From NCBI GenBank assembly GCA_043801445.1, contig JAZDMB010000061.1, forward strand, positions 1-60,416: 60,416 nt of DNA. The letters run 5' to 3'. Under the pieces are notes generated by a model, which was given only the letters and a program-made list of their open reading frames with translations, was not told the origin of the DNA and did no database searches. The position numbers and the translations under genes are program-made. This DNA is from JAZDFP01 sp043801445. GTDB lineage: Bacteria > Planctomycetota > MHYJ01 > JACQXL01. Shown here one piece after another: positions 8,861 to 16,841 of the stretch (positions within the stretch are counted from its first letter, which is position 1; each line of letters starts with the position of its first letter).

Positions 8861-9997
8861 CTACAGCGTCGTAGAAGGTTTATCTTCTGCAGAATCTTGT
8901 TTCGGAGTCTCTGTCGTCGGTGTAGAACTCGTTTGAGGCGTAGCGGTCAAATCACTTTCTTGTAACTCTTCCGTATAAATTTCATTCATTTCAATATCAT
9001 CAACTTTTTTCCTTAATAACAGGTATATTATCGTAGAAGCTGAGAAGCAATATGAAATAGCATAAGAAATAATTAAACCTACTACCAGGACTAGCCATAC
9101 AAGTATAATAAATGCAGAAATCTTGTAGGTTACAGGCACTGGGCTAGATATTGCATTGCAACAAGAAGAGCAGAAAGAACATAATCCCGTTACCGAACAT
9201 ATTTCCTGGAATTTTGTTCCCATTCCCATGGCGGCGGCATGTAATCCTAAAACAATCATTAAAAATCCAAAGAACCAAACAAATGCCGTGGTTAATATCC
9301 CATATACTTTAGCCACCAGACAATACCAGATATAACGCCATGGTTCGGCAAAGATATACTGAAAACTACGGCTGACCGCATCAAATGCATCAGAAGACTC
9401 TACGGCAATAGTCGGATAGAATAATGATCCACCGAAAATAAAACCGATAAGAATAAAAGTCATAATGAAACCGGAAAGAATAGCAAAAGGTAAAAATAGG
9501 GCAACACCTATTTCGCCTACATAAGGAATAAGTCCAAATAAACCGCCTACGAAATTACAGAAGAAAAAGAATAAGAATCCTAAAATGGCGAAAACAAATG
9601 GTGAAAAGAATGAAAAATATTTCTTGTTAGTAAATGCCAGTGCCTTTTTAAGCTCTAATCCTTCATCTTTAGTAATATTAACAGCGGCTATACGACTGAT
9701 AACACCGCCAAAATAAGACCAGACTAAAAGTAGAAGAAGATATAACACCGTTGCGAAAAGACATACCTTCCATGGTGTTCCGGCTAATATAGCATTTATA
9801 GAACTGTAATAAAGTTCGGAAAAACTAGACGCGTTTTTTATGTCAGAACAAATCCGAATGGCGGTAAATACAGGAATAAGACCAAGTATGACTATGGTGC
9901 ACAATAACCCTACAAATCCGGCAAACATCTTTTTAACATCTAACGCTACTGAAAATCCGTTAAAGATATCAATCCAGTTTCCTTTAAGTTTCATCAT
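8861..9997 (-). CDS. Multi-pass membrane protein of unknown function
   Basis: A 378-residue hydrophobic protein with roughly six or seven membrane segments (for example GFVGLLCTIVILGLIPVFTA near residue 25 and VCLFATVLYLLLLLVWSYFG near 75) and a hydrophilic Thr/Glu-rich C-terminal tail of about 45 residues. A Cys-rich loop (CSVTGLCSFCSSCCNAIS) between late helices is unusual. The start at 9997 has AGGAG eight bases upstream; the longer frame to 10066 would read through a palindromic intergenic element. I do not recognise the family. Confidence 0.7.
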   Translation of the reverse strand: MMKLKGNWIDIFNGFSVALDVKKMFAGFVGLLCTIVILGLIPVFTAIRICSDIKNASSFSELYYSSINAILAGTPWKVCLFATVLYLLLLLVWSYFGGVISRIAAVNITKDEGLELKKALAFTNKKYFSFFSPFVFAILGFLFFFFCNFVGGLFGLIPYVGEIGVALFLPFAILSGFIMTFILIGFIFGGSLFYPTIAVESSDAFDAVSRSFQYIFAEPWRYIWYCLVAKVYGILTTAFVWFFGFLMIVLGLHAAAMGMGTKFQEICSVTGLCSFCSSCCNAISSPVPVTYKISAFIILVWLVLVVGLIISYAISYCFSASTIIYLLLRKKVDDIEMNEIYTEELQESDLTATPQTSSTPTTETPKQDSAEDKPSTTL

Positions 9998-10013
9998 ATT
10001 TATTTCTCCTTCC

Positions 10014-10083
10014 CCGACGAGAAGTCGGGATAAGACCCAGTAACGGTCTGGCGCCAACGGCGCCATCCCTAACTGGCTCTAAT
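10014..10083. repeat. Composite palindromic intergenic element
   Basis: Contains CCCCGACGAGAAGTCGGG (10014-10031), then ATAAGACCCAGTA, a perfect GGCGCC-AAC-GGCGCC palindrome (10050-10064), and ACTGGCTCTA. A related element with the same TCGGGATAAGA...CCAGTA...ACTGGCTCTA frame but a different interior lies at about 47868-47939. Confidence 0.6.
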
Positions 10084-10165
10084 TGTTACGAATAATTCAT
10101 CTCGATATATACGACTAATAATCAAATGTCAAGAAAAAATAATTTAATTATAAATTATTCGTACT

Positions 10166-10645
10166 CTACATTTTATCCTGTAACTTCTTATAAAGTTTTA
10201 ATAATGATTGTGAAATTACTTTAGTTTCAGACAGAACCGGCATAAAATTAGTATCACCCTTCCAGCGAGGCACCAAGTGAAGATGCAAATGACTAATCAG
10301 GCCGGCACCAGCCACAGATCCAATATTGAAACCGATGTTAAACCCTTCCGGCTTTAAAACCTTAGTTAGTACCCCCTTCATTTTGATAGTTGTCTTAAAT
10401 AAATCCAGCATCTCATCCGATTCCATATCTTCAAGATTTGCCTTGTGTGCGTTGGGAGCTATTAAAAGATGACCGGCATTATAAGGAAAAAGGTTCATAA
10501 TCACAAAACATGTTTTACCGCGTTTAAGAAGAAAGTTCTTCCGGTCTTTTTCATCCTTTAATGCCTGACAAAGAAAGCAGTGTTTTTTATGCTGGGGATT
10601 TGAATTTATATAAGAACTCCGCCATGGCGCCCATAATCGGTGCAT
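10166..10645 (-). CDS. HIT-family nucleotide hydrolase/phosphorylase
   Basis: A 159-residue histidine-triad protein, probably acting on dinucleoside polyphosphates or nucleoside monophosphoramidates. The catalytic triad motif HLHLHLVPRW lies at residues 119-128. The N-terminal LWAPWRSSYI and CFLC (C23, C26) plus HKKH resemble the Ap4A-phosphorylase-like HIT branch that binds zinc. I use the ATG at 10645, which has AGGA at good distance, rather than the adjacent TTG. It closes a minus-strand run with fmdB-like and LytM genes 19 bp and more upstream. Confidence 0.85.
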   Translation of the reverse strand: MHRLWAPWRSSYINSNPQHKKHCFLCQALKDEKDRKNFLLKRGKTCFVIMNLFPYNAGHLLIAPNAHKANLEDMESDEMLDLFKTTIKMKGVLTKVLKPEGFNIGFNIGSVAGAGLISHLHLHLVPRWKGDTNFMPVLSETKVISQSLLKLYKKLQDKM

Positions 10646-10664
10646 CAAAGCATTCCTTTCTCAC

Positions 10665-10928
10665 TTACTTGCAGGTGGAACAAGTGCTTCCGGAGCATGA
10701 TTTGCAACCGGATTTACCTGTCTGACTGGTCGGGGATGATGAAGATGATACTTTTGAGGTATCAGCGTAATTCCTCTGATCAGAATTGGTCCCAAAAGTA
10801 GAAAACATCTTATCTACCTTCTTATTATGACAATAAGAACAGGCAAGATTTTTATAATCCTTATCACTCCGGATAAGTATTTCAAATATCCGTTTACATC
10901 TCTGACATTGATATTCGTATAAAGGCAT
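10665..10928 (-). CDS. FmdB-type zinc-ribbon protein
   Basis: An 87-residue putative regulatory protein of the FmdB/CxxC family. The N-terminus MPLYEYQCQRCKRIFEI with a second CSYC pair forms a zinc ribbon (Cys at residues 8, 11, 30 and 33). The Ser-rich tail ends in Cys-rich CKSCSGSTCSTCK, typical of the family. The start lies eight bases after the LytM stop, so the genes are probably translationally coupled. FmdB proteins are poorly understood; some are linked to amidase or formamidase regulation. Confidence 0.85.
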   Translation of the reverse strand: MPLYEYQCQRCKRIFEILIRSDKDYKNLACSYCHNKKVDKMFSTFGTNSDQRNYADTSKVSSSSSPTSQTGKSGCKSCSGSTCSTCK

Positions 10929-10935
10929 AGTAGAA

Positions 10936-11466
10936 TTAAGGCAAATAATTTAACGGATTTACAGAGGTTTCGTTTTTGAACAGTCTAAAGTGAAGTTGTG
11001 GCTGTGTTGCGCGACCGGTCGAACCCGCCTTCGCAATAATATCTCCTTGTTTAACTACCTGGTCTATCTTGACTAAATTTTTGGAATTATATGCATAGAT
11101 AGAAATGAATCCATCCGAATGTTTGATAGTAATCGTTTTGCCATAACCGGTCATATTATCAGAAATAAATGTAACAATACCGCTTTTAGTCGCTTTAACA
11201 GGTTGTCCTTCATACGCCTTAATTTTTATTCCTTCAATTCCTCCGTTTGATAAAATTGCACCCTGCAACGGCCAGATAAAACCTAATTCCGAAACTATAG
11301 ATTTAACAGAAGTATCATTCTTGCCTGTCCCTTCAAGAATTGTTTTTATTTCTTTATCTAAACGTGCTTCGTCGTCAGGCGGTAATCGTAAAGAAGTGCT
11401 GCTGCAAGCCGTAGAAAAGTAAACAATAAACAGTAGGCAGTAGCCAGTAAGCAGTATTTTTCGCAT
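10936..11466 (-). CDS. Degenerate M23/LytM-domain lipoprotein
   Basis: A 176-residue lipoprotein with lipobox FSTAC (Cys 21) and a C-terminal LytM/M23-like domain (about residues 65-175): GIKIKAYEGQPVKATKSGIV, GYGKTITIKHSDGFISIYAY and GSTGRATQPQLHFRL. The zinc ligands of active M23 peptidases are mostly missing: the HxxxD region reads EGIKI, and the HxH motif reads QLHF. This suggests a non-catalytic role like the amidase activators NlpD and EnvC. The signal peptide TGYCLLFIVYF is encoded by an ACTGGCTACTGCCTACTG-type phrase common as intergenic filler. The stop is followed closely by fmdB. Confidence 0.8.
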   Translation of the reverse strand: MRKILLTGYCLLFIVYFSTACSSTSLRLPPDDEARLDKEIKTILEGTGKNDTSVKSIVSELGFIWPLQGAILSNGGIEGIKIKAYEGQPVKATKSGIVTFISDNMTGYGKTITIKHSDGFISIYAYNSKNLVKIDQVVKQGDIIAKAGSTGRATQPQLHFRLFKNETSVNPLNYLP

Positions 11467-11469
11467 AGA

Positions 11470-12777
11470 TTAATCGGTCTTTTTTAATCCTAATGTCTCC
11501 ATAAAGGTATCAATTCGTGACATGGTACGTGTCTCATCGAATTCCCGTTCATCACCCATATTGCCTTCAAAGGTCATCACAGGAAAACCTGCTTTTTGGA
11601 TGGCAAGCCTATTCTCAGCGATACCTAAACTTAAGCCTTCGCAACCGCGGTTATAATGCAGCATCATACCGTCAAGTTTCCATTCACGGGCAATCCTTAT
11701 CATCATATCGCTTTTCAATTGTGGCGAATAGAAATGTTGCCATTCCGGTTTGGCCAGATTCCATTCGGCCAGTACCCTCAATGCCTGTTCACGGGTTTTT
11801 ATCTTAATGCCCTTTTGCTGAGGTGTTGTTTTAGGTCCCCATGTACCATCAGGTTTAACCTCCCAGAGCCCGATAAGCCCGAATGTATAAAGTGAACCGA
11901 TTGAAATGCATCCGAATTTTTCCAGATAGCGAAAAACCTTGAGAAATGCCCAGGGCGGTTGCGTATCGCTCATTACCCGACACTGCTCATTGGGAATTGC
12001 CGCAATTCCTCTTTTAACACGGTCTTTAACCTCATCACGTAATTCCTCATAAAAATCTGCAACTATTTTATGGTGCTTCATCAGCGTGCCGAGTACATAT
12101 AAAGAATACATCGTTTTTTCATCAAGCGGAGCAGGAACAGTTTTATTATAACCACATATCTCAGCCCAGGTGGATGTCGCACGACACTCGTTGTAAACTG
12201 CTTCTATTAATTTCTGGTCGTCATATTTCCTCTTAGTAACTTTTTCCAGCCATTCGATACCATCCGACATCTGCCCTACTATATAATCAACCCTGTTTTT
12301 ATTAACTTCTCCATCTGGTCCGACTGCCACATCAATAGAGTATACCGGCACCTTACCGCCTTCTAACTCATTGGCCACCTGGTACCACTTAGAATGACTG
12401 CAACAGATATGGTCCTGCCACATAAAATCAGGTTTTGGAAAAGGTCCGCCAAAAAGATATTTATCAATAATAATAGAACCCCAGTAGCTGCGCATATATG
12501 AGCACAAATCTCTGGCATAGCCCTTTTTCTCTGTAGCTTCCTGGCATTCCAAAGCGAACTCTTTATTCCATGCAATGGAGGCCCCGTACGGTTCTCCGGT
12601 TAAGCAATACACGTCATCGCCCAGACCTGCCGGAATGGCTCCGAAAGACCATGCACCGCCGGCCCACCTCAAACCGCCTTTTTCTTTAGCTGTCCCATAA
12701 TCACGGTAATAATTATCTCGAATCTCTTTTGCCTTATTCCAACATTTCAATTGTTCGGTAGGATATTTTTGTGTCAT
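11470..12777 (-). CDS. Benzoyl-CoA reductase subunit B (BcrB/BzdO-like)
   Basis: A 435-residue member of the 2-hydroxyacyl-CoA dehydratase D/benzoyl-CoA reductase family. In class I reductase it pairs with the C subunit to hold the [4Fe-4S] cluster and bind benzoyl-CoA for two-electron ring reduction to a dienoyl-CoA. Probable cluster-region Cys lie in DLCSYMRSYWG (about residue 92), DHICCSHSKW (about 124) and YNRGCEGLSLG (about 386). Length and order after the C-type gene match the bcrCB and bzdNO arrangement. AAGGAG precedes the ATG by seven bases. A 2-hydroxyacyl-CoA dehydratase is the alternative, but the neighbouring dienoyl-CoA hydratase and ring hydrolase favour benzoyl-CoA reductase. 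ATPase subunits are not seen here. Confidence 0.78.
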   Translation of the reverse strand: MTQKYPTEQLKCWNKAKEIRDNYYRDYGTAKEKGGLRWAGGAWSFGAIPAGLGDDVYCLTGEPYGASIAWNKEFALECQEATEKKGYARDLCSYMRSYWGSIIIDKYLFGGPFPKPDFMWQDHICCSHSKWYQVANELEGGKVPVYSIDVAVGPDGEVNKNRVDYIVGQMSDGIEWLEKVTKRKYDDQKLIEAVYNECRATSTWAEICGYNKTVPAPLDEKTMYSLYVLGTLMKHHKIVADFYEELRDEVKDRVKRGIAAIPNEQCRVMSDTQPPWAFLKVFRYLEKFGCISIGSLYTFGLIGLWEVKPDGTWGPKTTPQQKGIKIKTREQALRVLAEWNLAKPEWQHFYSPQLKSDMMIRIAREWKLDGMMLHYNRGCEGLSLGIAENRLAIQKAGFPVMTFEGNMGDEREFDETRTMSRIDTFMETLGLKKTD

Positions 12778-12788
12778 ACAACTTCTCC

Positions 12789-13916
12789 TTAAAATAATGC
12801 TTCTTCTGTCATCATTTCCAAAAATGCCTCGACTCTGGTCTTGAACGGTCCTATCGGAACGGTTACATCAAATTCCAGGAATAGAGTCGGGATATTGTTT
12901 TTCTTGAACATTTTAATAATCTCCGGGATATCCAATTCATGCGGGTCACAAAATTTCTGCTGGATAATAATCGCTCCCTGAACATTATAATCTTTGGATA
13001 AATTCAAGATATGAGGCAACCTGGTCCTTTGGGGCCAGTCTTTACTCGGGCAAGCCGGCCGGTCAATATAACGGTCGGCTATTGCCTGTAATCTATCATT
13101 TGCAGGCACCACCTCATTCCAAAAATAACGCGAACCGGTGCAATGGTCATCGACCACAATCGTTGCACCGACCGATTCAACCATTTTGATAAAAGCGGTG
13201 TCATCATCTTCGCTACCGATAATCATCAATCTCGAACCGGTATCTCGTTCTGATTTACGCTGCGGTAATTTATCAAGAATTTCTTCGAGCATCCGGCTAT
13301 GTTCTCTTTTATCAATCATCTGATTGGAAACCGCTGCATACATTGCCTCTAAACCTGTTAACGGCGGCTTATCAGATTTTCTTGTCTCATATAACTTCTT
13401 CATCAAACGCCGGCTTTGATTCATTATTTCTATACCTTTATCCAAATCTTTATCAGTAATCTTTTTACCAACCCATCCTTCAACAGATTTCTTAAACGCC
13501 TCTAACTCACCGCGTAGATAAGGTTTTGCATAACGACTCTGGACATTATTGGGCATCGGCAGATAATAATTATATGCTACCGGAATATGTATCTGCCATG
13601 ATGTAAATGCCTGACGGATATGAAGACAGGACTGGGCAATCATCACACCATCCAGATAATCATACCGCCCTTTTAAACCCTGCGCCAGACAGTCACGACA
13701 GAAAGGACAATACATACCGAATATGTGAGGCTCTGTTACATCCTGCGGCTCATGGCTGCCCAGTATTCTAACCGGCAATACATCAGCCGCATATAGAATC
13801 TCTTCCGGCACATAAGTACAGAAATAACCCATGACTTTGCCGTTCTTATTCTTACGCTTCCATTCCCGGGCATATTCGTGTCTGACATCATACCATTCTT
13901 TAAGCATCTCTAACAT
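12789..13916 (-). CDS. Benzoyl-CoA reductase subunit C (BcrC/BzdN-like)
   Basis: A 375-residue partner of the downstream B-type subunit, in the same 2-hydroxyacyl-CoA dehydratase superfamily. Conserved Cys-bearing blocks are MYCPFCRDCLAQGLKG (about residues 66-81), QSCLHIRQAF (about 92-101) and QQKFCDPHELDIPEI (about 325-339), the usual iron-sulfur and substrate region. The Shine-Dalgarno GGAG sits inside the last codons of the upstream nucleotidyltransferase gene, only four bases away, so translation of the two is coupled. The B subunit begins 11 bases downstream. Function as benzoyl-CoA reductase rests on context. Confidence 0.78.
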   Translation of the reverse strand: MLEMLKEWYDVRHEYAREWKRKNKNGKVMGYFCTYVPEEILYAADVLPVRILGSHEPQDVTEPHIFGMYCPFCRDCLAQGLKGRYDYLDGVMIAQSCLHIRQAFTSWQIHIPVAYNYYLPMPNNVQSRYAKPYLRGELEAFKKSVEGWVGKKITDKDLDKGIEIMNQSRRLMKKLYETRKSDKPPLTGLEAMYAAVSNQMIDKREHSRMLEEILDKLPQRKSERDTGSRLMIIGSEDDDTAFIKMVESVGATIVVDDHCTGSRYFWNEVVPANDRLQAIADRYIDRPACPSKDWPQRTRLPHILNLSKDYNVQGAIIIQQKFCDPHELDIPEIIKMFKKNNIPTLFLEFDVTVPIGPFKTRVEAFLEMMTEEALF

Positions 13917-13919
13917 AAC

Positions 13920-14486
13920 TTAACTCCTTTGCAGTTTTTCAAGTATACTATCAAAAATATCAGCTAATCCCAGTTTAATCGCCCATTTTTTAATATAATC
14001 CATATCTAATATATTGCCAGAAATTTTGATAATTCCGGTAATATCACGAAGGTGCTTTTCAGACCCGCCCTGTCGGTAAAAATCCATTTTATTTATAATT
14101 ACATCTTCCGGAGAAGAAAAATTTGCGGTAGTATCTTTAGAAACATCTATTTTCTTTATCCGCTTGAAACGACTTATATTAAAAGAACTATTTTCAGGAA
14201 TGATTACATCTACTTTTAATCCTGAAGATGGATGGATAACATTAAACTGTCGCCGATAATGAATTGCTTCTTTAATATCTTCCTCAGTTATATAGAAATC
14301 ATCTTCAGGAAAGAGATTTTTAAACGCTTCAATATCTTTTTCTTTAATATCAGCAACGATATCAATATCATTTGTTAGTCGTGGTTCACCGTAAGCCATT
14401 GAAGCAATAGAACCCGTTATAAAATAGGGAATCTTTAACGATTCAAAGCATTTAACCACAAATCTAAGTAATTCAGATTGCTCCAT
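13920..14486 (-). CDS. Nucleotidyltransferase-fold protein
   Basis: A 188-residue protein with a minimal nucleotidyltransferase signature: GSIASMAYGEPRLTNDIDIV (residues 22-41), with the GS motif and the DxD pair, and a third acidic segment KVDVIIPE. This resembles AbiEii-like and other small nucleotidyltransferases often found in toxin-antitoxin or defence pairs. It overlaps the upstream 71-residue gene by 14 bases and sits four bases before the reductase C subunit. Its presence inside an aromatic-degradation operon has no obvious metabolic reason. Confidence 0.7.
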   Translation of the reverse strand: MEQSELLRFVVKCFESLKIPYFITGSIASMAYGEPRLTNDIDIVADIKEKDIEAFKNLFPEDDFYITEEDIKEAIHYRRQFNVIHPSSGLKVDVIIPENSSFNISRFKRIKKIDVSKDTTANFSSPEDVIINKMDFYRQGGSEKHLRDITGIIKISGNILDMDYIKKWAIKLGLADIFDSILEKLQRS

Positions 14487-14688
14487 TGGAAATTCTCCGA
14501 ACCACTTCTTTTTGTATCATTTTTTCATCCCATTTCGGATGCAAAGACTTGATAAATGATGTTAACAATACTGTGGTTGAATGCCAGAGTCCAAATCCGA
14601 TGTTAAGACGTTCGGCTGGTGTTTTTCTTTTTAATACATCAGCCATTCTGTCATCTATCACTTCAATTTGATTACTGCCTAATCTCAT
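14473..14688 (-). CDS. Small partner of the nucleotidyltransferase
   Basis: A 71-residue protein of unknown function (NIGFGLWHSTTVLLTSFIKS, then HPKWDEKMIQKEVVRRISNG). Its last 14 bases overlap the nucleotidyltransferase start, which suggests obligate co-expression, as in two-gene toxin-antitoxin modules. Its ATG overlaps, as ATGA, the stop of an enoyl-CoA hydratase remnant immediately upstream. Confidence 0.6.
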   Translation of the reverse strand: MRLGSNQIEVIDDRMADVLKRKTPAERLNIGFGLWHSTTVLLTSFIKSLHPKWDEKMIQKEVVRRISNGAI

Positions 14689-14733
14689 TTATTCTTCCAT
14701 TCAGGTTTACGCTTTTCCATAAATGACTTTAAT
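14685..14733 (-). pseudogene. Remnant of the 3' end of an enoyl-CoA hydratase gene
   Basis: The minus strand reads GLLKSFMEKRKPEWKNK and stop. This matches the C-terminus of the dienoyl-CoA hydratase at 15876-16643 (GLKSFVEKRKPEWKNK), with 32 identical bases in a row and a few differences beyond. Nothing upstream belongs to a hydratase; the toxin gene ends 12 bases away. The two copies are direct repeats about 1.19 kb apart, flanking the toxin-antitoxin pair and a membrane protein. Confidence 0.8.
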
Positions 14734-14744
14734 AAACCTTTTGT

Positions 14745-14999
14745 TTATCTCCTGTATATCTCACGCCGGTGTCCGACTCTCAAGATTATCAATTCGTCCC
14801 CTTTGATATCAAAGATAACGCGGTAATCACCGATTCGGAAACGGTAGGTTCCAATACGCGGGTCAGTCAAATGCTCGGCATAATAAAAAGAATTGGAACT
14901 CATCTGCAGTATTTTGTTACCTATTCTCTTCTGGATAAACGGTTCAAGGTTAAGGATATCTTTCTCTGCCCGTGCCGTGTATAAGATACGGTATTTCAT
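14745..14999 (-). CDS. RelE/ParE-family toxin
   Basis: An 84-residue protein of the RelE/ParE superfamily: MKYRILYTARAEKDILNLEP, then YRFRIGDYRVIFDIKGDELI and ILRVGHRREIYRR. RelE members cleave mRNA on the ribosome and ParE members poison gyrase; sequence alone does not separate them here. The C-terminal HRREIYRR pattern is typical. Its start overlaps the upstream antitoxin stop by four bases (ATGA), as usual for such pairs. Confidence 0.85.
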   Translation of the reverse strand: MKYRILYTARAEKDILNLEPFIQKRIGNKILQMSSNSFYYAEHLTDPRIGTYRFRIGDYRVIFDIKGDELIILRVGHRREIYRR

Positions 15000-15217
15000 T
15001 TGGTTTTGTTGCCAAAAATAGCCGAGTGCGGTTTTACCCGTCCTGCATGGTAATCAGCCCGTGCTTCGTGAATGCCTTCCAAATACTTGGAACTGGTCAG
15101 GGCTAACAGGTCTTCCAGAAATGATTCACGTTCTTTCTCTTTCATCTCTTTGATGGCATTGATAATGGCTTCGCGCGAAATGGTAACTTTAACATCATTA
15201 TTTATTGTATTCTTCAT
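14996..15217 (-). CDS. Antitoxin of the RelE/ParE pair
   Basis: A 73-residue helical, charged protein directly upstream of the toxin gene and overlapping it by four bases. The C-terminal ARADYHAGRVKPHSAIFG resembles the toxin-binding tails of small antitoxins. The N-terminal VTISREAIINAIKEMKEKE may be the DNA-binding or dimerising part. The antitoxin role is inferred mainly from position and size. Confidence 0.7.
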   Translation of the reverse strand: MKNTINNDVKVTISREAIINAIKEMKEKERESFLEDLLALTSSKYLEGIHEARADYHAGRVKPHSAIFGNKTK

Positions 15218-15231
15218 AATATATCCCTATC

Positions 15232-15762
15232 TTATTTTCCTTTCTCGGTATCTGGAGGTTTATTTTCTTCCTTTAATTCCTTAACGGCTTCCTCTATCCG
15301 TTTCCGTCTTATCTCTTTGGCTATCTCTTCTGTCTCCTCTGGCGTTAATGTTTTTCCTTTATCCGGTATAATATCGTCAAACGGATTCTTTTCTTGTTGT
15401 AATGTTTTTCCTTTATCCGGTATAATATCGTCAAACGGATTCTTTTCTTGTTGTAATGTTTTTCCTTTATCCGGTATAATATCGTCAAACGGATTCTTTT
15501 CTTGTTGTGTTGTGTGATTGAAATAGTAAAATGCTCCGATTAAACCACCTATAATTACTATTGTTCCAGTGAAATAAAGAGTAAATTTAGGGTGTTTAAT
15601 AATAAATTTGCTTACCACTCCTGTAATATAAGTCAAAACAAATACTATAAGTAATCCTCCTATTAGGGCTGAGAGATGGCCATCCATTCCTATAAAACCA
15701 ACACATAAAAGCCCTAAGCATAATACTATTTTTTGTGGGATGTTAAGTTGAGGAAGATTCAT
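15232..15762 (-). CDS. Small membrane protein with a triple 18-residue repeat
   Basis: A 176-residue protein with two or three membrane segments in the first 85 residues, three identical copies of QQEKNPFDDIIPDKGKTL, and a charged Glu/Lys-rich tail. The DNA of the repeat is also identical (54 bp each, about 15349-15510), so the expansion is recent. AAGGAG precedes the ATG by six bases. It shares the segment between the two hydratase 3' ends with the toxin-antitoxin pair. No known family is recognised. Confidence 0.65.
   Translation of the reverse strand: MNLPQLNIPQKIVLCLGLLCVGFIGMDGHLSALIGGLLIVFVLTYITGVVSKFIIKHPKFTLYFTGTIVIIGGLIGAFYYFNHTTQQEKNPFDDIIPDKGKTLQQEKNPFDDIIPDKGKTLQQEKNPFDDIIPDKGKTLTPEETEEIAKEIRRKRIEEAVKELKEENKPPDTEKGK
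15349..15510 (-). repeat. Three identical 54-bp tandem repeats inside a coding gene
   Basis: The 54-bp unit is an exact multiple of three, so copy changes keep the frame. The copies appear identical at base level. Confidence 0.9.
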
Positions 15763-15875
15763 AGATTACTCCTTAATTTAAAATATTATACTTTAACTAC
15801 CTCGTACCGTCAAGAGTTATTTTGCCCTTCATCATCAATCTGTGTAATGAGCGCCTTAAGCCATTGGGTCGGCTA

Positions 15876-16643
15876 TTATTTATTCTTCCATTCAGGTTTA
15901 CGCTTTTCCACAAATGATTTTAAACCTTCTATCGCATCATCTGTTTTCATTAACTGGTTCAGATAAATATCCTCTACCTCAACCAGATAATCAAGAAACA
16001 TCTTTTGTTGTCTTTTCAACGCAGCTGATTTAGTATATCCTAAAACTACAGAACTAAGTTTCGTAATTTGGCTGGTGAATTTCAATTCTTCTTCCTTAAT
16101 CATATCCGCTGGAATGCATTTATTTATTAATCCGATATTTTGGGCTTCCTGGGCATTTATAATACAGCCCGTCAAAAGCAGTTCCATTGCCTTTGCCCTT
16201 GAAATGATTTCGGGGAGAATAATACAGGCAATGGGCGGAAAAACGCCGACCTGTATTTCCGGCTGTCCGAATTTAGAGTTTTCTGAAGCAATAATAAAAT
16301 CGCAGAATGTAACTAATTCACATCCGCCGCCCAAAGCGGCGCCGTTAACCACAGCTAATGTCGGCCGATTCAACCTTATCAGATTCCTAAATATTTGATG
16401 GAAAGTCTTTATCATTTCCACCGCAGTATTACCCATATGTTCACTGATATCTACACCGGCGCAAAATGCTTTGCCTTCAGCATCAAACACCAATAGTTTT
16501 AGATTCTTTTCCTCGAATAATCCCTCCAATACCTTGTTAATCTCTTTCATCATCTCAATATTGAGGATATTAAGCGGTAAGTGATTCAAGGTGATTCGCG
16601 CCACATTATCTGATAATTGATATTTAATAGTTTTATATTCCAT
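15876..16643 (-). CDS. dch: Cyclohexa-1,5-diene-1-carbonyl-CoA hydratase (Dch-like)
   Basis: A 255-residue crotonase-fold enzyme, proposed to add water to the dienoyl-CoA made by benzoyl-CoA reductase, giving 6-hydroxycyclohex-1-ene-1-carbonyl-CoA. Family features are GKAFCAGVDISEHM (oxyanion hole), NGAALGGGCELVTFCD (first glutamate) and FGQPEIQVGVFPPIACIILP (second glutamate). The GQPEI-GVF-LPE pattern resembles Dch more than general enoyl-CoA hydratases. A general enoyl-CoA hydratase remains possible, but the reductase subunits and BamA nearby support Dch. A duplicate of its 3' end lies 1.19 kb downstream. Confidence 0.75.
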   Translation of the reverse strand: MEYKTIKYQLSDNVARITLNHLPLNILNIEMMKEINKVLEGLFEEKNLKLLVFDAEGKAFCAGVDISEHMGNTAVEMIKTFHQIFRNLIRLNRPTLAVVNGAALGGGCELVTFCDFIIASENSKFGQPEIQVGVFPPIACIILPEIISRAKAMELLLTGCIINAQEAQNIGLINKCIPADMIKEEELKFTSQITKLSSVVLGYTKSAALKRQQKMFLDYLVEVEDIYLNQLMKTDDAIEGLKSFVEKRKPEWKNK

Positions 16644-16841
16644 AATTAATCTTTCGAATGTCGGGATTTCTCACCACAAAGACACAAAGGTCACAAAGAA
16701 TCTGTGTAATCTGTGGGGTATAAGCCCCTAATCTGTTAATCCCAAACCCCCTATCAAAAAAATCCACTCTAAGAAATTCCGGTCCCTGACGGGATACCTA
16801 ACGGTATTATATTTAAAAGGTATCTAACATTTAGTTGTTTC
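16644..16841. repeat. Repeat-filled gap
   Basis: Contains the CACAAAGG phrase (about 16672-16700), TCTGTGTAATCTGTGG (about 16705-16720) and CCTAACGGTATTATATTT (16797-16814), each of which recurs elsewhere in the window. There is no gene. Confidence 0.55.

Noticed and set aside
14745..15878. Transposon or integrative element with its own recombinase
   Set aside because: The direct repeats suggest insertion, but no transposase or integrase frame is present, so I call it only a cassette.
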